Positions 22,771-36,442 of a stretch of DNA of 64,000 nucleotides are shown here, in pieces (positions within the stretch are counted from its first letter, which is position 1; every line of letters begins with the position of its first letter). Position numbers and translations under genes: made by a program. Under the pieces are notes generated by a model. That model was not told the origin of the DNA. It ran no database searches and saw only the letters and a program-made list of their open reading frames with translations. The stretch is from Gamsiella multidivaricata. Its lineage: Eukaryota > Mortierellomycota > Mortierellomycetes > Mortierellales > Mortierellaceae. Location of the stretch: assembly GCF_025024155.1 (NCBI RefSeq), contig NW_026251718.1:429001-493000 (forward strand), in the 5' to 3' direction.

Positions 22771-23914
22771 ATAGGTTCCAGGTAGCAAATAGGATGACAA
22801 TCATACGACGAAAGAAATGGGAAAGATGACAGAACAAGTCAAAGAACAAAGACGGGAGACTGGGAAAGAGAGCGAAGGAATCCCGACGGACACGAGTGAT
22901 CAAAGGTCAAAGGTAGATGGCGTTAAAAACGAATAGGAGTGTAGGGCAGGCCAAATGCGGACATCTCTACCTCAACCCTTGTCCTCCGCTGACTTGGTCC
23001 CTGAGGTGCCGCCATGGTGCTGGAGGGCCCGTGCGACTGTAGTCGTGGCTGATCAGTTGACGACGATAGGCTGCTTCAGCGGGCCGTAAGGGCGGTGTAG
23101 AGATCAGACAGCACTCCAGAGCCTGAATAACTCCGACTAGTCAATCCATATCGGAGTCAAAGGGAGGCTGAAAAAGGGATATGGAAGGGGATAATCAAGA
23201 GCCGTGGGCTCCTGAAGAAGACAAAAAAAAAGGCCAGTTTAAGTATAGTACGTATGGGTTTCTCTACGGGAGCTGAAGGGGCTCTAGGAGGTATCTGGGC
23301 GAGGCGCATTGGCCCGACCAGAAGCAGTGCGAGCGTGTCTTTGGATGCGACAGAAGAGCGATAGAGGACAGGCGGGACACAGGCAGGGCAATATGTATAG
23401 AGGAATGAGAACGGAACACAGTTTTGGCGCGCGAGAGGGAGGAGGCAGGGCTAGAGAGAAGCAGGCCTCTGATTGGTCCTGGACGTGTTGTGTCCAATTC
23501 AACTCAAATGCACAGACATGTTTGTGTTGTATCTTTTTATCGGGCTTGTTCGACGGGTGAGGGTCCGTCTGTGGAACAGAGAGTTAGAGTTGGGTCATCT
23601 CCCTCCTCTGGCCCACTCATTGCCCTTCCTCTCTGTCTCTCCATCGGTCTCTCTCTTTGCTCTCTCTCTCTCTCTCGCTCTCCTCTCTCCCTCTCCTTTT
23701 CTGTGTGGCCCCTGCTTCTTATGATGATCTAGAGAGCACATGTTATTCCTTCCCTTCAGACCCGCAGCTGCACAGCTGCCTCTCGCCTCTCTCACTCTGT
23801 CCTGCTTAAAGTTGGACGACAAAAGAGGACGCACTGAAGTACAGCCAAATTGAGGGTGATAAAATGCTAAATGCTATGTGTCTTCTGCGCATACGATCTA
23901 CAGCAGCATACACA

Positions 23915-23918
23915 CATG

Positions 23919-23953
<35 letters not shown>
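23915..23953 (+). repeat. (CA)n microsatellite
   Basis: CACACATGCACACATACACACAC-type dinucleotide repeat, nearly pure over its second half. A second, less pure CA-rich tract is at about 25187-25325. Confidence 0.85.
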
Positions 23954-23956
<3 letters not shown>

Positions 23957-26900
23957 AAACTAGGGAAGTGGATGTGGCCGCACGCCAGTATGGTGTATAT
24001 ACACTGAATAGTGAACATGGCTGCAAAATCTATAGCACATGTCAGAGTCCCCTCCAGAACCAGGCAACCCAGAGACTGTCTCCCCCTGTGGTCATGGTAC
24101 CTGCACAATGGTCCGGTGCGGCTCATGACGCCGCCTTTTTTCTTTGCAATGTTACGCACACCTCGTCACTTTGCATACAGCTCACCCCTCGTCTCAAAAC
24201 GCCCACTTTTGGCCGAGTTTACGTGCTGGTGTCTGGACATAGCTGACTATTTGGATAAGGCGTTCATGAACCGTATAGACATATCTGGCGTCCATGTCGG
24301 TAGTGGGACGAAGAAAAATAAAGGTCGTTTATAAACTCTTTCTTAACAGTTTCCTCCGCAGGTTATTATCACCAGGTTCCTCTCCATAAAAATAGGGGGA
24401 AAAGGGTGAAAACCTTTACACTACTATTGGGGACGAGCAAAAAAAAAAAAAAGACAGCGAAGGGGAAACGGCAATGACAAGGATGTGTCTTCCCCTTCTT
24501 TAGGGAGGGTTACCTCAAAGGAACTGCTCTTCTTTTCTCCCCCTCCCGGCTCAGTTTTGATATAAAATACATTGTGCCGCTGTGCAATTGCTGGCCCTGC
24601 ACAGAAAAAGAGCAAGGGCCCCGGCCCTAGAGAAGAAGCACCGTCTGCGTTGTTATCCAACCGTATCTCTACATATCATGTTGCATTGGTATGGCAACGG
24701 CCATGGCAACAACAAGCGAGGAAAAGAACGTCCAGTCTTGGGGGGTTTCGCAGTTCATTGAATGAGGTCTATTGAGTGCTCAGTACAACAACAAAAAAAA
24801 ACCTGCTCTGGACTGCGGTTGTGCCTGTACTTGTGCTTGTGCTTGCGCGATGTGGGAATCTTCTCTCTCTATCTCCCGCTTCCACCTGGTCTCTTCTCTT
24901 TTTTTTTCCTCTGCTCAGCTCCTTCTTTTTCTTCGCTCTCTTTCTTCTCCCCCTTCCTTTCCTCCCTTTGCCCTTTTCCTCTTTCTTATTATTATTACTA
25001 TTATTATTTATAATCCCTGTCCGCCTGTCTCTCTGTCTGTCTGTGTGCGTATCGGACTGTTCCTCTGCCTGTGGTTAGTACTCTATCTCTCTCACTCTCT
25101 CACTCTCTCGCTCTCCCGTTCCATCCTTTGTTTCTTTGTCTCTTTCTATCCTATCCTCTCTTGGCTTGTGCTTACAAAGACAAATACACGCACACATACA
25201 CATTCTCTGTCGTCTCACTCCGCTACCCTCAAACCACTTCCTTCCTTGCATAACACACGTACATATACTCAAACACAGGCACACACACACATACACACAC
25301 ACAAGTGGACATACACACGCAGACACGCGCGTGCCTGCTCTCTCTTTCTCTCTCTTGTCTCTCTGTCCGATCCCTTGTGGATTGTTGGTGCGTCCTTCCT
25401 CCGTCCTTCTCTGTTCTGTGCTCTCTGGGTCGTCTGTCTCCTGGGTGTGTCTGTATTCAGTCATATCTATAGCAATAACAGTAAGCAAAAGCAACAATAG
25501 CCCCGTCTATTACAGTAATAACTACCAATACCGCCGCAATCCCTTCCTCCCCACGATGAAGAAGCACCACCACACGCGCGTGCTCGTCTGTTCCCACGCA
25601 CGCACAAGAAAGCCATCCCGTGTTCCTTGCCTGCGATCGACCGTGTCTCATCGATTCATCGTTTACAGACCCCGTACCTGCAGGATTGTTTTTGTTGCCG
25701 CCATCTCCGTCTTCCTCTTTCTTCTCTTTCCTCTTTTTCGCTTTCGCTTTTGTTTCCTTCTCATGCCTTCCGCCAAGCGAGTACACATTCAAGGATATAG
25801 ATAATCATGGTTGCTAACGACGATCCTTTCGCTTTCTCTGTCATGCACATAGATAACAACACAGGCGTATATCCGGACCAACAAAAGAAAAGGCGAGAGC
25901 ACTTGTCATCATCAACTTTAATCGTCCCAAAAAGCCCGCCTCGAATCCCGTCCCTCTGAATTCCTTTGTTTTCTCCCAAAGGCAAGTAACATTTGATGAT
26001 TATCCTTTTGGGCGTAAGAAAAAACAAAAACAAATAAGCATCGGATGGTGTTTCGTGAAGGAAATGTACTCTACGTTAATGGATGTACGCTACCGATCAG
26101 GCACAAAAATAACCGGATCGCGTATAGACTTGATTTAAGACAAGAGGGAAGAGGAGGCACTCAGAATACCTGATCATAGCTGGGTCCTTACTTCACTGGG
26201 TTGTCGTGCATCCCCGCTCAGTTGTTCTTTTTACTACTCTTTGCGATCCTCCACTTCCGCTTCCCGCCCAATATCAGGCTACGAAAGTCAGTTAAGGAGG
26301 GAAAGAAAATTTATGTTTATGGACTCGGGATCATGTCTACTGCATCCTACCTAGTCTATCCGCGCTTGTATTACAAAAAATATCCCGACAGCCTGATAGT
26401 CGGTGTTCCTGGATAGGGAGGGATCTTGCTTTCAGATTCATCTGGTCATTCCTGATCGTCCTTGACGACACCTGGCCACTGCCGGTGCTGTTTGTTCCTG
26501 TATACTCACTGCTATTCATATTGCGCCCAATGAAATACGAGCGCTCAATAAGTTCCCAAAAAAAAACTGCGCTTGCTGTCTGCGATGGAAAAATAAGAAA
26601 AAAATTTTGTGACCACAACGAGCAGTGGGAGTTCATCAAAAACACACGGGAACCGACCCTGGGGAGTACAGGGAATAGGAGGACGGGCTATCTGTACCGG
26701 CGATCCATCCTGCACGAGATAGCCAGTGTCGGGCTCAAAAGGTTTGGGTTCCTTGGATGTTCTTGTCACCCGATGGAGCGGCCAGCTCTTTGTTTTTCTT
26801 GGGGGGCTTCCTTTTTGCCACCACTTTTTATTATTATCTTTTGCTCCTGTGCAGACTGTCCAAAGGGAAGCTGCCACAGAAAGAGGGAGACGATGTCAGC

Positions 26901-27409
26901 GTACAGCGTACAGACACATCACATCTGGGGGTGCGGGAAAGATGGTGTGTTGTTTCGAGCGCATTTGCATTTGCGTTTTTTTTTTTTTTTTTTTTTTACC
27001 CGTGAGAACTAGGGGCAAACGGACACGACATTTCTAACCAACCCTTTTTGAACATTACATTTGAAAAAAAGGCTGACTCTTTGACTCTTTGACTTCCCTT
27101 TTCCTTTTCCTTTCCTTCCTTTGTCTTCTCTTCCCCCCACTGCAGTCTTTCTTCCCCTCTCTTCCCCCCTCCTTTCGCCCCCCCCCTCTCCTTTCATTTC
27201 TTCCTGCTCCCGTCTGTACCTCATCGTACCCTCCGCGCCTGCAAGAAAGACAGGAACAAGTCCAGGAACAAGAGCAGCATCGAGGACGACTCCAAGCAAA
27301 CCACAGCCATATCCGCCACCAATTCAGGCCGACGACTCCAACAACTGCAATAACAAGCGCGGACGACATACTCCCTCCCGAGACATAAACAGGCGCCCAC
27401 ACCAGGTCA

Positions 27410-27868
27410 ATGTCCTCAAACATGGCTAGCCCTCCCATACAGTTTGACTCGGACCCCGCTCTGATGGCCGCAAGCGGAGCCCCAGGATCGGCCTACGGCG
27501 GATACCAGAACATCTACGGCAACATGAACGGCAGTAACATGAACTTCTCCCACCCAGGATCCTACTCCGTCGCGAGTCCGGCAACGCCACCATCACTACC
27601 CCCCATGCACAACAACGTCGCCTATGCCTCCGCAGGAGCAAACTTTCAGTTCTCTTACCACACAGACGCCGGATCAGCGCCACAGTCCAGTTCCGGGGCT
27701 ACTATCGCAGCAGCAGCCTCAGCGGCGCCTCTTAGTACTCCAATCGATGTTCAGAACTCACCACACGCGCAACAGTTGCAGGTAAACCAGCTTACACCTC
27801 CTCAACAGCATCCTCAACCGTCGCACCAACAGCAACAACAGCAGCAGCAGCAGCAACAACAACAACAT

Positions 27869-27900
<32 letters not shown>

Positions 27901-29186
27901 TCAACAGCAACATCAACAGCAACATCAACAGCAACATCAACAGCAACATCAACAGCAACATCAACAGCAGCAACAGCAGCAGCATCAGCATCAGCAACAG
28001 CAGCAGCAGCAACAACAGCAACAACAACAACAACAACAACAGCTCCAACGCCAAGCTCATCAACCCGTCAATGCAGCACAATCGCCTTATCAACAATCAC
28101 CGCAGGCACACCATCCAGGCATGCCCAACTTGATGCATGGTCACCCGATATACCCAGGGGATACCCGTTATGACTCTCGTCTTCAAACGCAGCGATACAT
28201 GGATCCAGGCATGCAGCCGATGATGGCTCGAAATGGCTCTCGAGACATGACCTGGACGCAGCCCAATGGAATGATACCTGATCTCTTGGGCACAAACCAC
28301 GCAGGAGGGGCTATCCGAAACGTCGCAGGAGCCCAGACGCGGGCACCAGTAAAGCAGAGCTTAGGCGGCTTGAATGGCATGGGCGGTATGGCGATGAATG
28401 GGATGAACGGTATGGGAGGTATGGGAGCACTTGGAGGAATGCCCGGTATCCCTGGCATGAACCCTATGGGAGGCGATCGCATGGGATGGGGTGGTATGGT
28501 CGGAGCTCCCTCGAGTCCCTATGGCCATAATTCCCACGCACAGCAGCCACTACAGCACCAGCAGGCATTCCACCCTCATGGACTACAGCAACATCCATAC
28601 CAGCAGCCACCGCATCTTCTTCATCACCAGCAGGGGATGCAGCAACACATGGGCATGCATGGACGGCCAGGTGCCATGGGGCCTGTGATAGGAGGAGGTA
28701 TTTCAAAGAAGAAGCTGAAGAAGCCTATCGTTCCAGTTATCAAGGATAAAAACTGCCCTAAGAGGCCAAGGAACTCTTATATTTTTTTCACGCTCATGAA
28801 GAGGTATGTATTCAGGATCTTTCCTATTTGTTGATATGGTCAATTTTTCTAATTGAGCTTGAATTAATCAAATTCTGATTGCACTACATTGCAGAGATGA
28901 TATCAAGAAGAAGCACCCCGAGTTCAAACCAACCGAGATTACCAAGATGCTTGGAGAGGAATGGCAAAAGTTGTCAGAGGCCGAGAAGGAGTCGTACGGA
29001 TCAATGGCAGAGAACGACAAGAAGAGATACCAGTCTGAGATGGAGTCGTATGACGCCAACGGAGGAGCGAATGCAGCAGCGCCGACGACTCCTGGATCGG
29101 AAGGAGGACACCCTCTTAATGGTGGTACTGGAAACGGCACCTCTGGACCTGGTGGCGACTTGGGTAATGAGCCCTGGAGAGGCTAA
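27410..29186 (+). CDS. HMG-box protein with long Gln/His tract (2 exons)
   Basis: Exons 27410-28803 and 28895-29186 join in phase 2 over a GTATGT...TTGCAG intron, giving 561 residues. A single HMG box (about 448-520) is split by the intron: NCPKRPRNSYIFFTLMKR on one side, KHPEFKPTEITKMLGEEW and YQSEMESYD on the other. The Pro, Tyr, Phe and Trp core positions are in place. HMG boxes bend DNA. The sequence-tolerant HMGB/Nhp6-like type seems more likely than a sex-determining MATA-HMG, but this is inference. Before it lie a Gln/His tract of about 75 residues (about 138-213), then a Met/Gly-rich segment (NGMGGMAMNGMNGMGGMG) and a basic patch (SKKKLKKPI). The Gln-rich part suggests a transcription activator or chromatin co-factor. 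A second ATG at residue 5 is an alternative start. Confidence 0.85.
27820..28047 (+). repeat. CAG/CAA/CAT trinucleotide tract coding for poly-Gln/His
   Basis: About 228 bases of CAG, CAA and CAT codons in the HMG gene. A regular sub-array CAACAGCAACAT (QQQH) repeats six or seven times around 27898-27965. Mixed codons suggest an old tract, while the regular sub-array suggests more recent expansion. Confidence 0.9.
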
Positions 29187-31270
29187 GTCACAGGATTGAC
29201 TTTGCCAACCCACTGCCAGCATTTAGATCTCCATGGTGAGTCATCATTGGCTGAAGGGCTGGCAAAGTTGCGACCTCCTTTTGTCGGTACGGCGATGATT
29301 GAGTACACGCTAGCAGGATCATTATTCAGCTGCGACTTTGATGGATCCTCTTCTTTCCACTCTTCATTTCTGTCTGTTATTAATGTTATATTATATCCAC
29401 TCGTCCCTCCATTTTTGCACTTGTGTGTCCCGTTTGTTTCTTTCGTGTCTTCCCTGTTCTTTGCAACCAGTGTGCTTCATAGTATAGTAGTATTAGTTCA
29501 TTGCCATCGCTCATCTATCATCATTACCATTCAGTTTGCTATTGCTTCAGCCCGCGCGTTGCCTTCTTTTTTTTTTTCTTTCGTATTCTGTTTGATGCCA
29601 CACCAATTGTAAATACCACTCCACTAAAAATTCAATTGCAGGTTGTGCACAGCAAGGAGGCATCATTATTCTGTGGACTGAGTTGAGTCCGACTGTAAAT
29701 CTAGTTCCGTCCGAAGGACGATCCCTTCCTCCCTGCGTTGCACTTCAGACCAACTCTTGCCTCAAAATGAACTTGGCTCATGCGTTAATTGAGATGAGGC
29801 ATTGCCAGGTTCTGGAAAGAGAGCACTCGTAATCGCTGAACACTAAAAAAAAATTGGGAGAGGATAGAAAAGGGATATCGCATGTAAGAGAGCACCATCG
29901 TCTGCTGCTAGTCTATCGAAGCGGACGGACATTACGAAATGATGTAATAAGAAACGAAGATCAAGTCTGGATACCGACAATTCGCTCAGGGGTAATGAAG
30001 ACCTTTTTATGAAGCGTTTAGGATTGGAAAATGAACGAGCAGGATAGATCAACAGATACACTCTTTTTTTTTCTTTTTTTTTTATTCGACGCAAAGAAGC
30101 AATGAAGGAAGGGCATGGAGACAGGCCTATTAGATGTAGAACGAACTGTATAGTGATGGTGAACAAAAGAGGTGTGGAGTCGGCCTTCTATTGCTTTATT
30201 AATAGTTCCTATGTGCGTTTCTGTTGACCTTTGAATCCTCGAAATGGGGGGTTGACCAGATACTACTCTTTCTATCTGTAGTAGATGGTCCCTTTTCGAA
30301 GCAAAGAACGGAAGAACTACGCGTCATATGCGCGTTCAAAGAACAAACAAAGACAAAGAGAAGGACAAGGACAAAGAAAAAGGTAGAGAAAAGTGCTGCT
30401 TTGCTTCTTTGTCCTTCTCCTTGTTAATGAAAGGCTGTACCTGCACATCCCATGCATGGTAACGGTTGCTCCAAGAGAAAGGGAATCGAAGGAGGGATGG
30501 TGAAAGGAGAAGAAGAGGATATTCGCCGAAGGACACTAACAAAGAGCTGGGAACTGTTGCAGCAGCAGCAACTCCTGCCGGAGTGTGTCAGTGCTTTTTT
30601 TTTCTTTTTTTTCGACGCGTTTTTTGTGGAAGAAGATCGTCATATTTTAGTCTATCGATGGTGTTTGTTTGTGTCTGTGTGGTGTATGTGCAGCAGAGTG
30701 GATGACAAAAAAATCCGATCTCGATGGGGAAAACACACACCACCGTATTACATGCAGCGAACGGATACTTATTACATGTTCTTTTGGTCAACGACTTTCA
30801 TCGTTCCTTCTTTCATCGTTCCTTCTTTCTCTCACACTTTTCTCTCTCACATCTTTCTCTCTCCTCCCCCTCCCTCTCTTTCTCAGCGTTCGCTATACGC
30901 TCAATTGGTTTATCCTTTTCTAAGCTGCCCTATCGGTGACCTGGCAGTGTTTCTTCTCCTGAGAATTATCACTTCGCGCGCGCTGTTTTCTTTCTTTCCC
31001 CTTATTTGATATTGTGATATTACGATACTAAGGGATTGTGTTGGATACTGCAGCCTCCCCCGCTGGACTGGTGACTACCACGATATTCTCTTGCCTGAGC
31101 GCTCCTCATCCTAAACCTGTCCTCTTACATCGCTGCCCTGATTTCGTTTCCTTCTATTCTTTGATACTTCCTTTTACCTTCTTTACCTTTTTCACATCAA
31201 AGACCTCCACAGTTTCACACGTTCTTTTACGTCTTCGCCCAAGCAACCCCTCCCTCCCCTCCCCCCCTTC
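29187..31270. other. Intergenic region
   Basis: About 2 kb. The first part looks like 3' UTR. From about 30780 the plus strand is strongly C/T-rich and leads into the next gene's start. No gene, RNA or element is recognised. Confidence 0.55.
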
Positions 31271-32700
31271 ATGGGCGCAATGTCCCTGCCTTTACCACTG
31301 CCCATCACAAACGCGGCCTCAATACTGCCAGAAGCCAATGCCGTGTCCTCCTCGGGCCAGGGGCCAGGAACAGGAGCTGGCGGAGTTAAAGCGAGCGGGA
31401 CGACGGAATACTTTGCAGGACCAGACCAACTGAGTCAGGGACAGGGCCAACTGGCACAGCTGTTGCAGAAGGCACACGGAGGCGGTGGCAACCCAACAGC
31501 GGCCTCTCTGTCGTCTACAATTGCGGCCTCTGGACTGGTGCTCTTACCCCCTCCGCCATTGACATCCAAAAACCTGACCATTCACACCTCTCTTCTGTCG
31601 ACAAAGCAGCAACTCCTCCAACAGCAACAGCAATTGCAGCAGCTTCACCATGCTCAGATCAACGTCGCCCTCAAGAAACAACAACAGCAGCATCAGCGGC
31701 AGTTGAAGTTGCAACAACAGCAGCAACAGCAACAGCATGGCGTGCACCCCTTGTCAATGGAGGATTGTTCGCCGAGTGCGCTATCGGACGACACAGTTGG
31801 GGAGGGCGAAAAGGAACGAGCGAGCGGCTCGATGGACTGTGCAGGTCAGGGCAGCAGGGAAGATGGAGGGTCGCCCTCGCAACTCACGTCTCGATCCACA
31901 ACGAGGGTGACCTCGCCCACCCCAGGGAGCACTTTCCTTCACAACAGCGGTTCGGGTCTGCCTTTGATGGGTAAGCAAATTTGGGCTGATACACACACAC
32001 ATACACACACACACGATGCGAAGATTGTTCTCCCATGACCATCCATGACATGAGCACTTTTGAAAGACGAAGTTTGACCATTTGACTTCGGTCGGGCCCT
32101 GCAGTTACATGTGTGCTGACAGAGGATGATGAAAGAGGACGATTTGCACCAACTTTATTGAAGGTGCGGGAATTCTTTGCAATTGAGTTGTCCTTATTAA
32201 CACTTGGGCCCAACCATGCCCCCACCCCCCTTTTTTATCATATTCACACTACCCACAAAATAATCATTACCATTACCCGTTACCCATTACCCATTACCCA
32301 TTGCATTACAAAATACTCAATACTCGATACCCAAAAACTAATATGAGTATGAAAAATGAACACGCAAATACAAATGTGAACACGAATAACAAACACAAAC
32401 AAAAAACAACTGCATGCAAAAATAGGAGAGAGTGGCATGGATCATTATCCACCTCCTGATCAATGGACCTACACCATGACCCGCTATCACGCCTCGCTCA
32501 TACCGCTTTGTCAGATTGAGGAGCCTCCCACGTTCTATGAAGATATGGACGATTGCCCACCTGCCGGGACGGACAGCACAGACGACGAGGACGCGAACTC
32601 ATTTGAGGATGACTACGACGACGACAACAGGGACACAGACCGGTCTAACAGCAACGAAGAGGATATTTCCCTGTCTTCCAATACAAAACCACATCACACC

Positions 32701-32787
<87 letters not shown>

Positions 32788-35754
32788 AGCGATAACAATA
32801 ACATTGATACCAATAATGATCACACGCTGTATTCACAGGAACATGAGTCGCATGAGGCCCATATGCAAATACAACTGTGCAGCCATATCAACAGCAACAG
32901 CAGCAATAAGAATGCAGAAACCACCATCATCGCCAACACGACCACGACCAACTATGGCCTCAGTCCAGACAGTCCCTCGCACGATGCAGATACCGCCCGA
33001 ATTAAGCTTCGGCGGCAAGATACCAGCACCGACAGCGATGGCGAACAGATATTTTTTTACGACGGAGCCAATCTCTTGCACGCAAAACTCTACTCTGACA
33101 CTGAACAAGCCCGAGGGAAGCGCAACTCGATATGCGAACGCATCTCAGGCATCAACAACCGGGACTCCTCTGCGATGACTTCAGGGGCCACGGAGCTCTA
33201 CAATACCTTCAGCAACAGTAACGACAGCGGTAACGGGAACAGCAACAGACACAGGAATGACAACCCTCCTGTGGATGATTCCACTTTGCCCAGTAACAGC
33301 GGTAATCGTGCCCATTTATCCAATAGCGTGGTCAATCACGAACCCGACATGAGCCCAACGTACGACACTCGTTCCAGATCTCCAGCGCGTTCAAAGTCGC
33401 GGTCGAGATCACGGTCTGGGTCCAGGTCACGGCCCGTTTCATTGCTCAGTGCGCCATCCACACAATCGCAATCCAGATCAAGGTCGACTTCGGATGCTTG
33501 GTCCCGAATCATGCCAGAAACCTTGGCCAAGAAAGACCAGCAGCTTCCTTCGTCTTTCACCGCTTCCAAACCTCGGCCGAATATGTTAGCGAGGGGTCTC
33601 TCTGCGGAATCGCAGGAGCACGATCAGAAGGGTCGGTCACCCGATGGCAGCGCCACGGGTAGCTCCAGTCGCAGGGCGAGCACGAAAGAGCGGTTCTTGG
33701 CAATGGCCACACGCGGCACCGGAAGCTCGTCTCCGATGCCCTCGACGGCGAGTAGAGACGGTGCAGTTGGACCGTATGATAGCCTTCCCTCGTTGCGGGA
33801 GCATCGCCTCAGCATCGATGAGCGATCTGGCCTTCGATCTGGCAGCTCTCCCATCCTAGCCCAGACGCACAATCGACGCCAGGGATCGCCCTCGATAGGC
33901 CGCAGCGACTATGTGGGTGTGAACCACAGTCCACCGGCGGACTCCATGATGGGATTCCCGTACAACAACAGCTCGCTTCTGGTTTCGAATGATCTCACAC
34001 GCCCCATGGCCACCAAGGTGCCCGCAAACCTTCGCAGGACAAAGGTTAACAAACCCAGACCGTTTTCGGTGGCGACGATGGAAAAGTTGGTAGGCAGCAA
34101 CCGTCCCGATGTCTCTGTACAGGAATCACCACAAGCAGAGAAAAGGCGCTCGACACAGCTGGACAGATTGGAGTCCCCATCCCAATTCTCTTTGAAATCT
34201 CAGCATGCATTGTATACAGACCATCAGAGCGAATCCAGTGATCTCGGAGTCGCTGCGCAACCACGGGTGGCTGGATCAGTATCCCACCCATTGTTGATGG
34301 CCTTGGACAGTTCGCCCGATAGGGGAAGCAAGGGCAAGGAGGTGGAGAAGACACACGAGCTCGACGGCGGGGCCAAGTTGATTGACAGTACGTTCCCGCA
34401 GGCAGTGTCGGAGGATCTGAAGACTCAGGGCGGGATCGTACATGTTCACGAGCACCATATCCATCACCATTATTATTGTCATCATGGCCCGCCTGCGATC
34501 CAACCGAACAGGGACGAGACCAGACCGCTGGAACAGCACTGCAGCCCCCCTGCTTCCCATCAGCGTCGTCCCGAGGGCTCATCCCTGTTATCCAGCATGT
34601 TTGGGTCACATCGCAGACGATCATCTGCCCTTGATTCGGAGGGTCACACTGGTTCGTTTGCACTACCCTCGGAGGATGGCACTAGGAGCATGAAACCGCT
34701 TGTGAACAAGAAGAGGATGAGTATCCTTGGCACGATGTCGATGACGTCCTCGATGCGGAAGCGATTCTTTGCGGAGCAGAAGAAGGATCAGCAACAACAA
34801 CAGCAGCAGCAGCCATCTCATGGGACTCTCAGACGCATGAGCGCTCCGATCTCGTCGTATGTGTATCAGGGATATGAAGGTGCAGACGGGACGATGTTCT
34901 ATCACAAGGATGGGCCCTATGCCCCCATGGGAGCGACCATCCGTGGTAGAAGAAACCAGAGACAGATTCCCCTGGAGGGACTGAGTGATGAAGATGAGGA
35001 AGAGGAAGAGTTCGGAGGGTACGTCCATGGAGTCCAACAGAGCTCTGGTAACGATCCACAACCACAGCAACAACAACAGCAGCGGGAAAAATTCCTATCG
35101 AAACTGAAGCGCTTCCTGCTTCGCCCTAGCCCTTCAGTCAAGACCGCCACCGTCGCACAGGGAGCTCCGAGGTCGATCACCCCAGTCTCGTCCTCGTCTT
35201 CGTTCATGAAGACGCGGGTATCAGCGACTGTTCGGGTGGAGAAGAATCGTTGGTCCCGAAACGGTGCCAACGTGTTCCCCCCGGACGATTTCGATTCAGA
35301 CTTCAGCTTGACTGAGGGCCAACCGGCCTATTATCAACGACAGCAGCGATCGATGAGGAGACGGACGCCTCAGGACATGTTTGAGCCGCCACCTTCGCCG
35401 ACCCTGCAACGACGCGACCGGATCGATATCCGGACCCAGTTCCATCAACAGTCTTCTTCACCGACTCCGGAGCACCATCTGCATCACCATCATCAGCACC
35501 ATCATCACCACCATCATGAGAGTGTAAAGCAGCAACAACAGCTACTGCAGCAGCAGGGATCTGGAGCGCAGCTCTCGCCATCATCGGACGATAGTGCCCA
35601 TAGCAACAATCACAACCGCCCCATAACCGCGATAGCGACAGCAACGGCAGCACGGATTACAGATCCGAATAACCACCGGTCATTACAATCGGCGACGGTC
35701 ACCTCTGTGGTTTTCTCGCAACCGATATCTACTTCGCACGGCAAGGATCTTTAG
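31271..35754 (+). CDS. Very large low-complexity protein with Asn29, RS and His tracts (2 exons)
   Basis: Exons 31271-31970 and 32426-35754 join in phase 1 over a GTAAGC...AATAG intron of 455 nt, giving 1342 residues. Splicing links LPLM to GESGMDHYPPP, so the long downstream frame is very likely part of this gene and not a separate one. Features in order: Gln-rich coil-like segment (about 118-157), acidic stretch (TDDEDANSFEDDYDDDN), 29 consecutive Asn from pure AAC, arginine-serine repeats (SRSPARSKSRSRSRSGSRSR), a His-rich HVHEHHIHHHYYCHH, several basic patches (MRKRFF, KLKRFLLRP) and a His-run near the C-terminus. No folded domain is recognised. RS repeats suggest phosphorylation-regulated nuclear or RNA-linked roles, but this is inference. 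A second ATG three codons downstream (31280) is an alternative start. Confidence 0.7.
32701..32787 (+). repeat. (AAC)28 microsatellite coding for poly-Asn
   Basis: Twenty-eight AAC codons in a row followed by AAT. Codon purity implies recent slippage expansion within the coding sequence. Confidence 0.95.
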
Positions 35755-36442
35755 GATCCTAAAATCGAGTTCGACACACTTGCTCGACCTCTGCCGTGGC
35801 CGCCGTCTAAGCGGTCACCGCTGCTGCTGCTACCATCGTTAGCAGCACCAGCGGCACCAAGGATACTACTGCAGGCGTGTCTGTATTCTGGGTTTTCCTT
35901 TTTGTCTGTTATTGAATACCAATGACGCGCTCTGCGAGCGCGTTTTTTTTTTTTTTTTGTTTTTTTGTAACACTGTACTTATTCTTTCTTTTTTTTAAAA
36001 AAAAATTATGTATCAACAATTTGTTCATTATTGTATTCTGCACTCTTCCATCTCCATCCCCATCTCCATCTTCATCGTTTTCGCCATCGCCATCGTCATC
36101 GTCATTTATGTCCTATTTATTCGAGCAGAGATAATAAAAAATCAAGATATTGTAGCCTTTTTTTTTTTTCGATCGAAGTCCGCGGGGTCTGTATCGCGCG
36201 CAACGTTGCACAAAAAAAAAAGTAAAAAAAAAAAAAAAAAATAGACTGTCCAGATATGTTTTTAAGGACGGAACAATCTGTAACGACTAGTAAGGCCAAA
36301 CCAAAGGCTGCGAGGGAGTTCAACAGTGGTTTGTATAGGGACCTAGTTATGAATGGCTCTTGAAATGAGCGGAGCATTGTATTTTTATTTTTTTTCCGCC
36401 AAAGACCGACTTCTTGGTCCTTCCTTCGGCACTTTCTAGCCA
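35755..36442. other. 3' region of the large gene
   Basis: It contains GCTCTGCGAGCG (GC-rich, partly self-complementary) followed by a T16 run at about 35942-35957, several A/T homopolymers, and (CATC)-like microsatellites near 36047-36110. No gene is seen. Confidence 0.5.

Larger units (their letters stand above)
22524..27409. other. 4.9 kb gene-poor region rich in simple sequence
   Basis: Between a minus-strand and a plus-strand gene. It holds an A33 run, CT-rich blocks, CA microsatellites and several G/A or C/T strand-asymmetric stretches. The longest plus-strand frames (24772-25500, 25136-25804) translate almost only to Leu/Ser/Phe from CT and CA repeats and are rejected as genes. Much of it is probably promoter and leader of the HMG-box gene, given the C/T-rich run-up at 27090-27240. 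Confidence 0.55.

Noticed and set aside
24772..25804. Long overlapping plus-strand frames of 222-242 residues
   Set aside because: They translate from CT and CA repeats into Leu/Ser/Phe/His runs, overlap each other in different frames, and have no motif or splice partner.
32266..32303. Repeated CCATTAC units resembling a telomere repeat
   Set aside because: The unit is not CCCTAA/TTAGGG, there are only about four imperfect copies, and the stretch lies inside an intron; simple slippage is sufficient.
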